The notes below the pieces were generated by a model, which was given only the letters and a program-made list of their open reading frames with translations, did no database searches and was not told where the DNA came from. Positions 35,393 to 44,995 of a stretch of DNA of 64,000 nucleotides are shown piece by piece. Where the stretch lies: assembly GCA_944324465.1 (NCBI GenBank), contig CALUWI010000014.1:1-64000 (forward strand), written 5' to 3'. The translations under genes were made by a program, and so were the position numbers. Numbering within the stretch: position 1 is the first letter of the stretch; each line of letters begins with the position of its first letter. The DNA is from an uncultured Mucispirillum sp. Lineage in GTDB: Bacteria; Chrysiogenota; Deferribacteres; Deferribacterales; Mucispirillaceae.

Positions 35393-36652
35393 GTGGCTAT
35401 AGTTAGGCCTTTTAGAGGCGTAAGATATAATACTGAACAAGTGTTATTAAAAAATGTTATTACACCACCTTACGATGTTATTACACCAGAAATGAGAGCA
35501 GCTTATGTGGCTAAATCTCCTTACAATGTGGCATTAATTGATTTACCAGTTGGCGGAGATGACAGATATGCTGTTGCTGGCAATCTATATCGTAAATGGA
35601 AAGATGAAGGCATATTAGTGAAAGATAAAGATAAATCTTTCTACCTTTATGAACAGGTGTATGAATACGGCGGTAAAACTTATGTCCGTTCTGGGTTTGT
35701 TGGGGCATTAAAATTATCAGAATTTGGAAAAGGTCAGGTTTACCCGCATGAAAAAACACTTTCAGGTCCAAAAGCTGATAGATATGAGCTTATGAAAGCA
35801 TCAAAAGCTAATTTCTCACAAATTTTTGGCTTATATCAGGATAATGAAAACAGGCTTTCAGCATTATTTAATGATGTTAAAAAAACAATGCCTTCCGCAT
35901 CAGCTATTGATGAAGCAGGAGTAAAACATTCTGTATGGGCTATATCTGATGAAGAAGATATTACTAAAATAGAGAGCTTTATGAGAGATAAAGCTATATA
36001 TATCGCAGACGGCCACCATAGATATGAAACAGCATTAAAATACAGAGATGATATGCGTGCCCAAGAAGGTTTAACAGAAGGGGAAGAGCGTAACTATGAT
36101 TATGTGATGATGATGTTTGTAAACTTTATGGATGAAGGTTTAAAAGTATTCCCTACTCACAGGGTTATAGATGTGGCAGATAATTTTGAAGATAAAGAGT
36201 TTCTTGACTATGCTGCATCATTATTTGAAGTTCATAAATTAGAAGATAGGGAAAGTGCTGATAAATTCTTAAAAGAAAATGTAAATCATCCTGGCGCATG
36301 GGTATTCTATGGCAAACAAGGAATATACAGTATGAGTTTATTACAGGAAGCAGTTGAAAACCAGCACCCAGTTTACAGGAAAGTAAGCACTTATCTTTTA
36401 GAAGATTTAGTATTAAAAGGCTATTTTAAATACAGCGATGAAAGGTTACTTGCAAAAGCAGGAATCCACTTTCTCCAAAGCTGGGAAGAAATAGATGAAT
36501 ATAGAAAAGACCATTCAGCAGTTGCATTTATATTAAACGGGGAAAATATGGAATCTATTAGAGATGTTTCTGAAAGCGGTCTTGTTATGCCTCAAAAATC
36601 AACTTATTTCTATCCAAAATTAGCAACAGGATTATTATTTAACGATTTATAA
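35393..36652 (+). CDS. DUF1015 family protein
   Basis: A 419-residue DUF1015 (COG4198) protein: VRPFRGVRYN, TPPYDVITPE near the N-terminus and the hallmark DGHHRYETALKYRDD in the middle. Members are soluble and often called ParB-like or SerK-like, but no activity can be asserted here. It starts with GTG at 35393 behind AGGAGG. Closed by a strong terminator. Confidence 0.88.
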   Translation: MAIVRPFRGVRYNTEQVLLKNVITPPYDVITPEMRAAYVAKSPYNVALIDLPVGGDDRYAVAGNLYRKWKDEGILVKDKDKSFYLYEQVYEYGGKTYVRSGFVGALKLSEFGKGQVYPHEKTLSGPKADRYELMKASKANFSQIFGLYQDNENRLSALFNDVKKTMPSASAIDEAGVKHSVWAISDEEDITKIESFMRDKAIYIADGHHRYETALKYRDDMRAQEGLTEGEERNYDYVMMMFVNFMDEGLKVFPTHRVIDVADNFEDKEFLDYAASLFEVHKLEDRESADKFLKENVNHPGAWVFYGKQGIYSMSLLQEAVENQHPVYRKVSTYLLEDLVLKGYFKYSDERLLAKAGIHFLQSWEEIDEYRKDHSAVAFILNGENMESIRDVSESGLVMPQKSTYFYPKLATGLLFNDL

Positions 36653-36659
36653 AATAAAA

Positions 36660-36698
36660 ATGCCCCTGACTGTAATTAATCAGGGGCATATTATTTTC
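36660..36698 (+). terminator. Rho-independent terminator after DUF1015 gene
   Basis: ATGCCCCTGA and TCAGGGGCAT form a perfect 10-base stem (36660-36669, 36680-36689) followed by ATTATTTT. The rest of the 246-base gap before yebC holds no convincing gene. Confidence 0.8.
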
Positions 36699-36898
36699 AA
36701 AAAATATTTTCATATTAAAATCATTTTAAAATTAAGTATTATTCTAATCTGCTTATTAATGCAGACAGGCTGTTACAGCATCAAATATGGCAAATTTTTT
36801 CAACTTTTAAATAATATTATTGATTTTAATTTCTATATAGGGTATCTTTTATAGTCTATAATTTAAAAAAGTGAAATATATAATGGAGGACTAAAACT

Positions 36899-37642
36899 AT
36901 GGCAGGACATAGTAAGTGGGCGAATATTAAGCATAGAAAAGAAGCTCAGGATAATAAAAAAGGTAAAATTTTTACTAAAATAGCAAGAGAATTAACTGTT
37001 GCTGCAAAAATCGGCGGCGGTGACCCTGCGTCTAACTCTCGTCTTCGTTTAGCTTTAGATAAAGCTCGTTCTGCAAATATGCCAAAAGATAATGTGGAAA
37101 GAGCTATCAAAAAAGGAACTGGCGAAGGTAACGACCAGGTATTTGAAGATATTACTTATGAAGGATACGCTCCCGGCGGTGTTGGTATTTTAGTAAAAAC
37201 TCTTACAGATAACAGAAACAGAACTATTATGGAAGTGCGCACTGTTATTACTAAAAGAGGCGGTTCTATGGCTGAAGCTGGCTCAGTTGCATGGCAGTTT
37301 GAAAATAAAGGTATTATAGAAGTACCTGTAACTGCATGTTCAGAAGATGATATTATGAACTATGCATTAGAAGCAGGTGCAGAAGATGTGGTAACTGACG
37401 GCGATGTTTATTCTATTACTACAGAGCCTTCTGAATTTGAAAATGTAAAAAAACATTTAGAAGATAATAATATTCAAATAGATTTTGCAGAGCTTTCTAT
37501 GAAACCTAAAACTACAATAGATGTAGAAGGCGAAGCAGCTAAAAAATTAATTGCACTTGTTGAAGCATTAGAAGATTTAGATGATGTTCAGGAAGTTTAC
37601 GGCAATTATAAAATAGATGATTCTGTATTTGATGAGCTTTAA
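36899..37642 (+). CDS. yebC: YebC/PmpR family protein
   Basis: A 247-residue YebC protein (AGHSKWANIKHRKEAQDNKKGKIF at the start). Family members have been described both as transcriptional regulators of the ruv region and as translation factors that relieve ribosome stalling at polyproline. It is placed directly before ruvC-ruvA-ruvB, its commonest neighbourhood. GGAGGA precedes the ATG. Confidence 0.94.
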   Translation: MAGHSKWANIKHRKEAQDNKKGKIFTKIARELTVAAKIGGGDPASNSRLRLALDKARSANMPKDNVERAIKKGTGEGNDQVFEDITYEGYAPGGVGILVKTLTDNRNRTIMEVRTVITKRGGSMAEAGSVAWQFENKGIIEVPVTACSEDDIMNYALEAGAEDVVTDGDVYSITTEPSEFENVKKHLEDNNIQIDFAELSMKPKTTIDVEGEAAKKLIALVEALEDLDDVQEVYGNYKIDDSVFDEL

Positions 37643-37648
37643 TATATT

Positions 37649-38137
37649 ATGATTTTTATGGGTATAGACCCAGGGCTTAATAAGACTGGTGTGGGCATTG
37701 TATATGCTGATAAGTCAAAGGTAGAATATGTTGCCCACCGTCTTATAAAAACAAAAGCCAGTGACCCGCTGCCATTTCGTCTTGGAGCATTAATCAGCGG
37801 TGTGGCAGAGCTTGCTTTAGAATATAAGCCTGATATGGGTGCAGTAGAAGATATTTTCCATTCAGTTAATGCAAAAAGTGCATTGCTTTTAGGTCAGGCA
37901 CGCGGTGCTTTAATTGCTGCTATGATAGCTCACGATATTCCAGTGAAAGAATTTACTGCATTACAGATAAAAAAAGCTGTTACAGGCTACGGCAAGGCAG
38001 AAAAAGAGCAGGTAAAAAAGCTGGTAGAGTTACAGTTAAATATTGTAGTAAAAGGCGGCGTGCCTTTAGATGTAACTGATGCTCTTGCATGTGCTGTGTG
38101 TCTTGCCTATAATGAAACAAGAAGTATTATAATATAA
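37649..38137 (+). CDS. ruvC: Holliday junction endonuclease RuvC
   Basis: A 162-residue RuvC with the catalytic acids in MGIDPGLNKTG (D7), AVEDIFHS and DVTDALACA. It cuts Holliday junctions bound by RuvAB. A second possible ATG three codons on gives the more usual N-terminus. Confidence 0.95.
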   Translation: MIFMGIDPGLNKTGVGIVYADKSKVEYVAHRLIKTKASDPLPFRLGALISGVAELALEYKPDMGAVEDIFHSVNAKSALLLGQARGALIAAMIAHDIPVKEFTALQIKKAVTGYGKAEKEQVKKLVELQLNIVVKGGVPLDVTDALACAVCLAYNETRSIII

Positions 38138-38158
38138 AGTATAAAGGGGGTATTCCTT

Positions 38159-38731
38159 TTGATTTACAAAATAAAAGGGGTAATACTAGAAAAAGATACA
38201 AATATGATTGTTGTAGATACTGGCGGTATAGCTTATGAAGCTATGTGCTCACTTGCTACATATTCATCTGTTGGAAATATAGGTGAAATATGTGAGCTTT
38301 ATACATATATGGCTGTTAGAGAAGACGGCGTATATTTATATGGATTTGCAACAAAAGAAGAAAAGCGTTTATTTTTAATGCTTACATCAGTTTCCAGTAT
38401 TGGTCCTAAAATGGCAGTAAAAATATTAGGCGGTATAGGATGCGAAAGTCTTATTTCTGCCATATCTTCATCAGACCATCAAATGCTTGCCACAATTCCT
38501 GGCATAGGCAAAAAAACTGCTGAAAGAATAGTTGTAGAATTAAAAGATAAATTTGAAAGCCAGCAGATAACATATTCACCGCAGGATGTTCGCGAAGAAG
38601 TGGTAGGTGCATTAGTAAACTTAGGCTATAAAGTGCCAGAAAGCAGAAAAGCTGTGGAAAAATCAAGCCCTAGTGATGATTTTGAAACAGTTTTAAAAAA
38701 TGCTCTGCAGCTTTTATCAGGTAAAAAATAA
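38159..38731 (+). CDS. ruvA: Holliday junction branch migration protein RuvA
   Basis: A 190-residue RuvA: OB-fold N-domain, two helix-hairpin-helix motifs ([31 protein letters not shown]) and the flexible linker to the RuvB-binding domain III. It starts with TTG at 38159 behind AAGGGGG. It overlaps ruvB by one base. Confidence 0.95.
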   Translation: MIYKIKGVILEKDTNMIVVDTGGIAYEAMCSLATYSSVGNIGEICELYTYMAVREDGVYLYGFATKEEKRLFLMLTSVSSIGPKMAVKILGGIGCESLISAISSSDHQMLATIPGIGKKTAERIVVELKDKFESQQITYSPQDVREEVVGALVNLGYKVPESRKAVEKSSPSDDFETVLKNALQLLSGKK

Positions 38732-39759
38732 TGAAAGAAACAGATATATACAGCATTTCAGAAACAACTGAAGATAAACTTGGTGCACTGCGTCCAGAAT
38801 CTTTTGATGACTATACAGGACAGAAAAAAGTTATAGAAAACTTAAAGGTCTATGTGAAAGCAGCAAGAGAGCGGGGCGACAGCCTTGACCACTGTCTTTT
38901 TTACGGTCCTCCAGGTCTTGGTAAAACTACTCTTGCCAATATTATTGCCCATGAGCTTGGTGTAAATATTACTGTAACAAGTGGACCGGCTATAGAAAAA
39001 TCTGGCGATTTAGCAGCACTTTTAACTAACCTTTCACCAAGGCAGGTGCTTTTTATAGATGAAATACACAGGCTTCATTCCAGTGTAGAAGAAATATTAT
39101 ATCCTGCTATGGAAGATTTTAAGCTGGATTTATTAATAGGTCAGGGTCCAGGTGCTAGAAGTATGCGCATAGATTTGCCAAAGTTTACTCTTGTTGGAGC
39201 AACTACCCGTGCAGGTCTTTTAACTTCTCCCCTTAGGGACAGGTTTGGCATGATTATCCGCCTTGAATTTTACAGTGATGAAGAACTTGCACAAATTATT
39301 ACCCGTGGTGCAGGTCTTTTAAATACACCTATTGAAAAAGCGGCAGCCTTAGAAATAGCAAAATGCAGCAGAGGTACACCTAGGATAGCTCATAGAATAC
39401 TTAGAAGAATGAGAGATTTTGCCCATGTATTTAATAACGGGATAATATCATTAGATATTGCAAAAGACGGTCTTAAACGCCTTGAAATAGATAATGCAGG
39501 ATTAGATGCAAACGACAGACGGCTTTTAATGACTATAATAGAAAAATATGACGGCGGCCCTGTCGGTTTAGAAACACTGGCTGCAGCCACAAGTGAAGAA
39601 AAAGACACTATAGAAGATGTAATAGAGCCATTTTTAATATATAAAGGGTTTATTAAAAAAACTCCGCGAGGCAGAGTAGCTTCTAAAATGACTTATGACC
39701 ATTTAGGTATCCGTTATAATCATAAAACTTCTATTGAAGAATTTTTGGAAGATGAATAA
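38731..39759 (+). CDS. ruvB: Holliday junction helicase motor RuvB
   Basis: A 342-residue AAA+ ATPase with Walker [12 protein letters not shown], Walker B DEIHRL, sensor [18 protein letters not shown], and a C-terminal winged helix ([16 protein letters not shown]). It overlaps ruvA and radA by one base each, giving a tight repair operon. Confidence 0.97.
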   Translation: MKETDIYSISETTEDKLGALRPESFDDYTGQKKVIENLKVYVKAARERGDSLDHCLFYGPPGLGKTTLANIIAHELGVNITVTSGPAIEKSGDLAALLTNLSPRQVLFIDEIHRLHSSVEEILYPAMEDFKLDLLIGQGPGARSMRIDLPKFTLVGATTRAGLLTSPLRDRFGMIIRLEFYSDEELAQIITRGAGLLNTPIEKAAALEIAKCSRGTPRIAHRILRRMRDFAHVFNNGIISLDIAKDGLKRLEIDNAGLDANDRRLLMTIIEKYDGGPVGLETLAAATSEEKDTIEDVIEPFLIYKGFIKKTPRGRVASKMTYDHLGIRYNHKTSIEEFLEDE

Positions 39760-41102
39760 TGGCAAAATTAAAAACAACTTATGTATGCCAAAACTGTGGG
39801 GCAGTTCAGTCTAAATGGATGGGAAAATGCCCAGAATGTAATCAGTGGAACACATTAGTAGAAGAAGTTATTGAAAAACAGCCGTCATCAAAATCAAATT
39901 ATACACAAAACTACATTCCTAAAAATACACCTGTAGCATTATCAAATGTTACAGGTATAGAAACTCACCGTTTTGCAACAGGTATAAGGGAGCTGGACCA
40001 GGTATTAGGCGGCGGAATAGTAAAAGGCTCTGTAGTTTTAATAGGCGGTGAGCCAGGTATTGGTAAATCTACAGTTATTTTGCAGGTAGCAGGCATTCTT
40101 AATAAGCAGAATAAAAAAGTGCTTTATGTATCTGGGGAAGAATCTCCATCACAAATTCGCATGCGTGCAGACAGGCTTAATGTAAAAGCAGAAAATTTAG
40201 AACTGCTTGCAACAACTTCCTTTGAAGATGTACTTTCAGCATCATCATTAAAACAGTACGATTATTTAATAATAGATTCTATCCAGACAATAACAAGTGA
40301 AGAAATTATTTCAGGCGGCGGTGCTGTAGGGCAGATTCGCCATGTAACATACAGACTTGTTGAGCTTGCAAAAAGCACTGGTCTTACAGTTTTTATTATA
40401 GGCCAGGTTACAAAAGACGGAAATATTGCAGGTCCTAAAGTTTTAGAGCATTTAGTAGATACTGTTCTTTATTTTGAAGGCGATTACTCAAGAGGTGTGC
40501 GTATTCTGCGTTCGGTAAAAAACAGGTTTGGCTCAACTGATGAAGTAGGTATTTTTGAAATGAGCCAGTCCGGCTTAATAGAAGCAGGGGACAGAGCATT
40601 TTTTGATAAAGACAGCATAGAAGCAAGCGGTAAAGTTATATGCCCTGTATTAGAAGGTACAAGGCCATTTTTAATAGAAATACAGGCACTTGTTGCACCA
40701 ACATTTTTCCAGTACCCTAAAAGAAATGCTACAGGCTATGATAACAACAGGCTTGCAATGCTTATAGCTATTTTAGAAAAAAAAGGCGGTTTAAATTTAT
40801 CTGGAGCAGATATTTATTTAAATATTGCAGGCGGTATTAAAATAAATGAGCCAAGTGCAGATTTAGCAGTATGTGCTGCACTTATTTCATCTTTTAAAGA
40901 TAAACCAGTACCATATACAATGGCTTTTGCGGGAGAAGTAGGCTTAACTGGCGAAATCCGTGCAGTTTCAAATTTACAGGGCAGAATAAATGAGTGTGCC
41001 AGATTTGGTGTTGAAACTTTATATGCTAATATAAAAGATGAAAAAAGCAAAAATATAAAGTTAGTTAATGTAAAAAATATTTCAGATTTATTAAAGCATT
41101 AA
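39759..41102 (+). CDS. radA: DNA repair protein RadA
   Basis: A 447-residue RadA: C4 zinc finger (C10, C13, C24, C27), RecA-like core with GGEPGIGKST, the KNRFG motif, and a Lon-protease-like C-terminal domain. It promotes branch migration in recombination. It is followed 10 bases later by the restriction locus. Confidence 0.96.
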   Translation: MAKLKTTYVCQNCGAVQSKWMGKCPECNQWNTLVEEVIEKQPSSKSNYTQNYIPKNTPVALSNVTGIETHRFATGIRELDQVLGGGIVKGSVVLIGGEPGIGKSTVILQVAGILNKQNKKVLYVSGEESPSQIRMRADRLNVKAENLELLATTSFEDVLSASSLKQYDYLIIDSIQTITSEEIISGGGAVGQIRHVTYRLVELAKSTGLTVFIIGQVTKDGNIAGPKVLEHLVDTVLYFEGDYSRGVRILRSVKNRFGSTDEVGIFEMSQSGLIEAGDRAFFDKDSIEASGKVICPVLEGTRPFLIEIQALVAPTFFQYPKRNATGYDNNRLAMLIAILEKKGGLNLSGADIYLNIAGGIKINEPSADLAVCAALISSFKDKPVPYTMAFAGEVGLTGEIRAVSNLQGRINECARFGVETLYANIKDEKSKNIKLVNVKNISDLLKH

Positions 41103-41112
41103 GGAGGGATAA

Positions 41113-42678
41113 ATGGATAATAAAAAAGAGCAGGAACGAGCAGAACTACATAAAATAATATGGAATATTGCCGATGATTTGCGAGGCACTGTTGATGGCT
41201 GGGATTTTAAGCAGTATGTATTAGGAATGCTTTTTTATAGATATATATCTGAGAATATAACAGAATATATAAATAAAATAGAGCATGAAGCAGAAAATTA
41301 TAGATTTGATTATAAAAATTTTTCTGATGATGAAATAAATGATGAAATAAGAAATGATTTAATTGATACAATAGGTTATTTTATTAAACCAAGCCAGCTT
41401 TTTTATAATGTGTATATAAATGCAAAAAATGATGAAAATCTAAATGAGACTTTAAGTAGTGTTTTTAAGGAGATTGAAAATTCTGCAATAGGCAGCAAAA
41501 GTGAAGATAATTTTAAAGGTTTATTTGATGATTTTGATGTAAACAGTAAAAAACTAGGTGCATCAGTTAAAGAAAGGGTTGAGAAATTAAATAAAATAAT
41601 GAAAGGTATAGCTTCTATGAATTTAGGTAGCTATGGAGAAAATACAATAGATATTTTTGGTGATGCTTATGAATTTTTAATGGGTATGTATGCATCAAAT
41701 GCTGGTAAAAGTGGTGGTGAGTATTACACACCACAGGAAGTATCAGAGCTTTTAACAAGATTAACTTTGATAGGTAAAAAAGAAGTAAATAAAGTATATG
41801 ACCCAGCTTGTGGTAGTGGTTCTTTATTATTAAAATATGCAAAAATTTTAGGACATAGTAATGTGCGAATAGGTTTTTTTGGACAGGAAACCAATATAAC
41901 AACATATAACTTATGCCGTATTAATATGTTTTTGCATAATATACCTTATGATAAATTTAATATAGCCCATGGGGATACATTAACTAACCCGCAGCATGAT
42001 GATTTTGAGCCTTTTGAAGCAATAGTTTCTAATCCGCCTTATTCTACAAAATGGAAAGGTGATGATGACCCTGTGCTGATTAATGACCATAGGTATTCAC
42101 CAGCTGGTGTGTTAGCCCCTAAATCAAAAGCAGATTTTGCTTTTATAATGCACAGCCTTTCTTGGCTTGCAGGCAGTGGCACAGCTGCAATAGTGTGTTT
42201 TCCGGGTATTTTTTACCGTGGCGGAGCAGAACAGAAAATACGAAAATATTTAGTTGATAATAACTTTATTGATTGCATTATACAGATGCCGGAAAATCTT
42301 TTTTACGGCACTTCTATTGCAACCTGTGTAATGGTGCTAAAAAAGAATAAACAAGATAGTAGTATATTTTTTATAAATGCATCAAAAGAATTTGTAAAAG
42401 TTACAAATAATAATAAATTAACACAGGATAATATCAATAATATTTTAAAATACTATGAAGAAAGAAGAGATGTAGAATATATTTCATCACTTGTAAAGTA
42501 TGAGAAAGTTGTAGAAGAAAATTATAATTTATCAGTAAATACTTATGTGGAAATAGAAGATACAAGAGAAAAAATAGATATAAATATATTAAATAAAGAG
42601 ATAGACGAAATAGTAAAAAAACAACAGGTGTTAAGGGATAATATTGATAAAATAGTTGTAGAACTTGGAGATATTTAA
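41113..42678 (+). CDS. hsdM: Type I restriction-modification methyltransferase subunit HsdM
   Basis: A 521-residue N6-adenine methylase: helical N-terminal domain, SAM motif DPACGSGSLLL (from residue 230), catalytic NPPYS (N307), and a helical C-terminus for HsdS contact. It methylates adenines in the site chosen by HsdS. AAGGAGGG precedes the ATG. It overlaps rhuM by one base, so hsdM-rhuM-hsdS form an operon. Together with the ELTA repeats in hsdS this points to a type IC-like (EcoR124-family) system. Confidence 0.96.
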   Translation: MDNKKEQERAELHKIIWNIADDLRGTVDGWDFKQYVLGMLFYRYISENITEYINKIEHEAENYRFDYKNFSDDEINDEIRNDLIDTIGYFIKPSQLFYNVYINAKNDENLNETLSSVFKEIENSAIGSKSEDNFKGLFDDFDVNSKKLGASVKERVEKLNKIMKGIASMNLGSYGENTIDIFGDAYEFLMGMYASNAGKSGGEYYTPQEVSELLTRLTLIGKKEVNKVYDPACGSGSLLLKYAKILGHSNVRIGFFGQETNITTYNLCRINMFLHNIPYDKFNIAHGDTLTNPQHDDFEPFEAIVSNPPYSTKWKGDDDPVLINDHRYSPAGVLAPKSKADFAFIMHSLSWLAGSGTAAIVCFPGIFYRGGAEQKIRKYLVDNNFIDCIIQMPENLFYGTSIATCVMVLKKNKQDSSIFFINASKEFVKVTNNNKLTQDNINNILKYYEERRDVEYISSLVKYEKVVEENYNLSVNTYVEIEDTREKIDINILNKEIDEIVKKQQVLRDNIDKIVVELGDI

Positions 42679-43688
42679 TGACACCAGTGGAATTTATATT
42701 ATATAAAGATATATCAGAAAGTATATCGGTAGATGTAGTTATAAAAAATGAAACGCTATGGCTTACCCAAAAATCTATGGCGGAATTATTTGGAGTTGAT
42801 TTATCTACAATAGCTAGACATTTAAAAAATATATTTTCAGAAGGCGAATTAACAGAAGAACTGGTTATTGCAAAAATTGCAATAACCACTCAACATGGAG
42901 CAATAGCAGGAAAAGAGCAGACAAGGCAGGTAAATTTTTATAATCTTGATGCTGTAATTTCTGTTGGTTATCGTGTAAATTCATCAAAAGCCACTAAATT
43001 TAGAATATGGGCAACTGGTGTTCTAAAAGAGTTTATACAGAAAGGTTTTGTTTTAGATGATGAAAGATTAAAGCAGGGTAAAACTGTTTTTGGTAAAGAT
43101 TATTTTAAAGAACTTTTAGAAAGAGTTCGCTCAATAAGAGCAAGTGAAAGAAGAATATGGCAGCAGATAACAGATATTTTTGCAGAATGTTCAATAGATT
43201 ATAATAAAAATTCTAATATAACAAAAGAATTTTTTGCAACTATTCAAAATAAATTTCACTATGCAATTACTCATCAAACAGCTGCAGAAATAATATATAA
43301 TAATGCTGACAGCAAAAAAGAAAATATGGGGCTTACAACTTGGAAAAATGCACCTGATGGAAGAATATTAAAATCAGATGTATTGATTGCTAAAAATTAT
43401 TTATCAGAAAAAGAAATAAGACAGCTGGAAAGAGCAGTAACTGGTTATTTTGATTATATTGAAGATTTAATAGAGCGGGAAAATACTTTTACAATGGAAG
43501 AATTTTTTGCAAGTGTATCAGAATTTTTAAATTTTAGAAGATATGAAATATTGCATGATAAGGGAAGTATATCAATGGATAAGGCAAAAGATAAAGCAGA
43601 GCAGGAATATAATGTTTTTAATAAACATCAGAAAATTAATTCTGATTTTGATAAATTCAGCCAGAAACTGCTGAAAGATAAGGATTAA
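42678..43688 (+). CDS. rhuM: RhuM family protein within the hsd operon
   Basis: A 336-residue RhuM-family protein. Near the N-terminus a helix-turn-helix-like segment (LWLTQKSMAELFGVDLSTIARHLKNIF) is followed by the family motif FYNLDAVISVGYRVNSSKATKFRIWAT (given in part) and a C-terminal FYNxD/Fic-DOC-partner-like region. RhuM was named from a Salmonella pathogenicity island, but its activity is not established. Homologues commonly sit between hsdM and hsdS, as here, with one-base overlap and 3-base spacing. It may modulate the restriction system or be an associated defence factor. Confidence 0.88.
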   Translation: MTPVEFILYKDISESISVDVVIKNETLWLTQKSMAELFGVDLSTIARHLKNIFSEGELTEELVIAKIAITTQHGAIAGKEQTRQVNFYNLDAVISVGYRVNSSKATKFRIWATGVLKEFIQKGFVLDDERLKQGKTVFGKDYFKELLERVRSIRASERRIWQQITDIFAECSIDYNKNSNITKEFFATIQNKFHYAITHQTAAEIIYNNADSKKENMGLTTWKNAPDGRILKSDVLIAKNYLSEKEIRQLERAVTGYFDYIEDLIERENTFTMEEFFASVSEFLNFRRYEILHDKGSISMDKAKDKAEQEYNVFNKHQKINSDFDKFSQKLLKDKD

Positions 43689-43691
43689 ACA

Positions 43692-44879
43692 ATGAATAAA
43701 ATAGAAAAAATGATAAAAGAATTATGCCCTAACGGAGTAGAATGGAAGAATATTACAGATATTGCAGACACTTTTATTGGATTAGTGACTACAATGACAA
43801 AATATTATTCTAATACTGGAACACCATTGATATTTAATTCATCAATTAAAGAAAATAAGTTTGTTTTTAATAAAATGATATTTTTAGATACTAAATTTGC
43901 AATGAAACATAAAAATAAAATGCATAAAAAAGGTGATATTATAACAGTTCATACTGGAGATGTAGGAACATCTGCAATTATTGATGATTTATTGGATGGA
44001 AGTCTTGGTTTTGCAACAATAGTCAGCAGAATAAAAAATAATTCAAAAGTAGATAATAAGTATGTATGTTATTTTCTAAACTCTGGTATAGCAAAATTTC
44101 AAATATATAATAGAATAAAAGGCGATAGGGACAATCTTAATTTAAAAGATTTTAATCAAATTCTTATCCCTATTCCGCCGCTTGCGGTGCAAGCGGAAAT
44201 TGTCAAGATACTTGACAATTTTACCGAGCTAACCGCCGAGCTAACCGCCGAGCTAACCGCCGAGCTAACCGCTAGAAAAAAGCAGTATGAATATTACAGA
44301 GATAAACTTTTATCTCTTGATAACATTCTAAAACGGGGGGGGGTAACTAAAAAATTAGGGGAAGTGTGTGAGTTTGTAGTAGGTGGAGATATACCTAAAA
44401 ATAAAATTTCTAAACATAAAACAGATAATTATAATATTCCTGTTTATAGTAACGGAACAGATAAAAATATGTTGTATGGATACACAGGTATAGCAAAAAT
44501 AAATAGAAAATGTGTTTCTATCTCTGCTAGGGGAACGATAGGATACTGTCATTTGCATGTAACTCCTTTTTATCCTATTGTTAGGTTAATATGTGCTATT
44601 CCAAATGAAAATATTTTAATAGCAGATTATTTAAAATATAGTTTAGATTGTATTAACATAAAAGGGACTAATTCTGGCATTCCACAATTGACTACACCAA
44701 TGGTTAATAATATCCAAATCCCTATTCCACCCCTTGAAGTGCAGCAAGAGATAGTTGATATATTAGATAAATTTGAAAGTATGTGTAATAGTTTAACAGA
44801 AGGCTTGCCAGCAGAGATTGAAGCGAGAAAAAAGCAATATGAATATTATAGGGATAAGTTATTAAGTTTTACAAATTAA
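43692..44879 (+). CDS. hsdS: Type I specificity subunit HsdS with two slippage elements
   Basis: A 395-residue HsdS with two target-recognition domains (roughly residues 15-150 and 220-350). Each is followed by a conserved helical spacer ending in RKKQYEYYRDKLLS. The first spacer holds four ELTA units (residues 179-194) coded by perfect 12-bp repeats. Right after it lie residues R215-G216-G217 coded by a run of nine G. Loss or gain of one G gives a stop at once (TAA) or after two further codons, leaving a one-domain protein of about 217-219 residues. Repeat-number change would alter the spacing between the half-sites, as in EcoR124I versus EcoR124II. As sequenced the gene is full length. Confidence 0.95.
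   Translation: MNKIEKMIKELCPNGVEWKNITDIADTFIGLVTTMTKYYSNTGTPLIFNSSIKENKFVFNKMIFLDTKFAMKHKNKMHKKGDIITVHTGDVGTSAIIDDLLDGSLGFATIVSRIKNNSKVDNKYVCYFLNSGIAKFQIYNRIKGDRDNLNLKDFNQILIPIPPLAVQAEIVKILDNFTELTAELTAELTAELTARKKQYEYYRDKLLSLDNILKRGGVTKKLGEVCEFVVGGDIPKNKISKHKTDNYNIPVYSNGTDKNMLYGYTGIAKINRKCVSISARGTIGYCHLHVTPFYPIVRLICAIPNENILIADYLKYSLDCINIKGTNSGIPQLTTPMVNNIQIPIPPLEVQQEIVDILDKFESMCNSLTEGLPAEIEARKKQYEYYRDKLLSFTN
44199..44221. repeat. Inverted repeat in hsdS spacer
   Basis: AATTGTCAAG and CTTGACAATT are perfect 10-base arms around ATA, just before the 12-bp repeats. It encodes EIVKILDNF. Together with the GC-rich repeats this patch looks foreign to the surrounding base composition. Confidence 0.6.
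44226..44273 (+). repeat. Four 12-bp tandem repeats (ELTA) in hsdS
   Basis: GAGCTAACCGCC occurs four times in a row (last copy ends in T). The unit is 8/12 G+C in an AT-rich gene. Unit length is a multiple of three, so copy-number change lengthens the spacer by four residues without a frameshift. Confidence 0.95.
44335..44343 (+). repeat. Run of nine G in hsdS
   Basis: A homopolymer at codons 215-218. Nine G keeps the frame open; eight G gives an immediate TAA, ten G gives a stop two codons later. A phase-variation tract like the one in the radical SAM gene. Confidence 0.9.
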
Positions 44880-44950
44880 AAGGCAAGCCTGATTAAAGGG
44901 CAGGAAGCCCGCCTTTAGTAAGCACCTAAACGAATTTATTTCGTAGGTGC
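44802..44950 (+). repeat. 149-bp direct repeat, first copy (hsdS 3' end)
   Basis: The last 78 bases of hsdS plus downstream DNA, identical over 149 bases to 44996-45144 (period 194). Similarity continues with two mismatches for about 20 more bases. Confidence 0.9.
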
Positions 44951-44955
44951 ATTTG

Positions 44956-44984
44956 AATAAAAAGTCTAGGATGGACTTTTTATT
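44956..44984. repeat. Hairpin with 7-nt loop (empty-site form)
   Basis: AATAAAAAGTC and GACTTTTTATT, 11-base perfect arms, loop TAGGATG. Compare 45150-45241. Confidence 0.8.
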
Positions 44985-44995
44985 ATGGATAATAG

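Noticed and set aside
36660-36854. 64-codon frame with a lipoprotein-like LLMQTGC
   Set aside because: Its only ATG lies in the stem of the DUF1015 terminator, there is no ribosome site, and the lipobox has Q at -3. Not supported as a gene.
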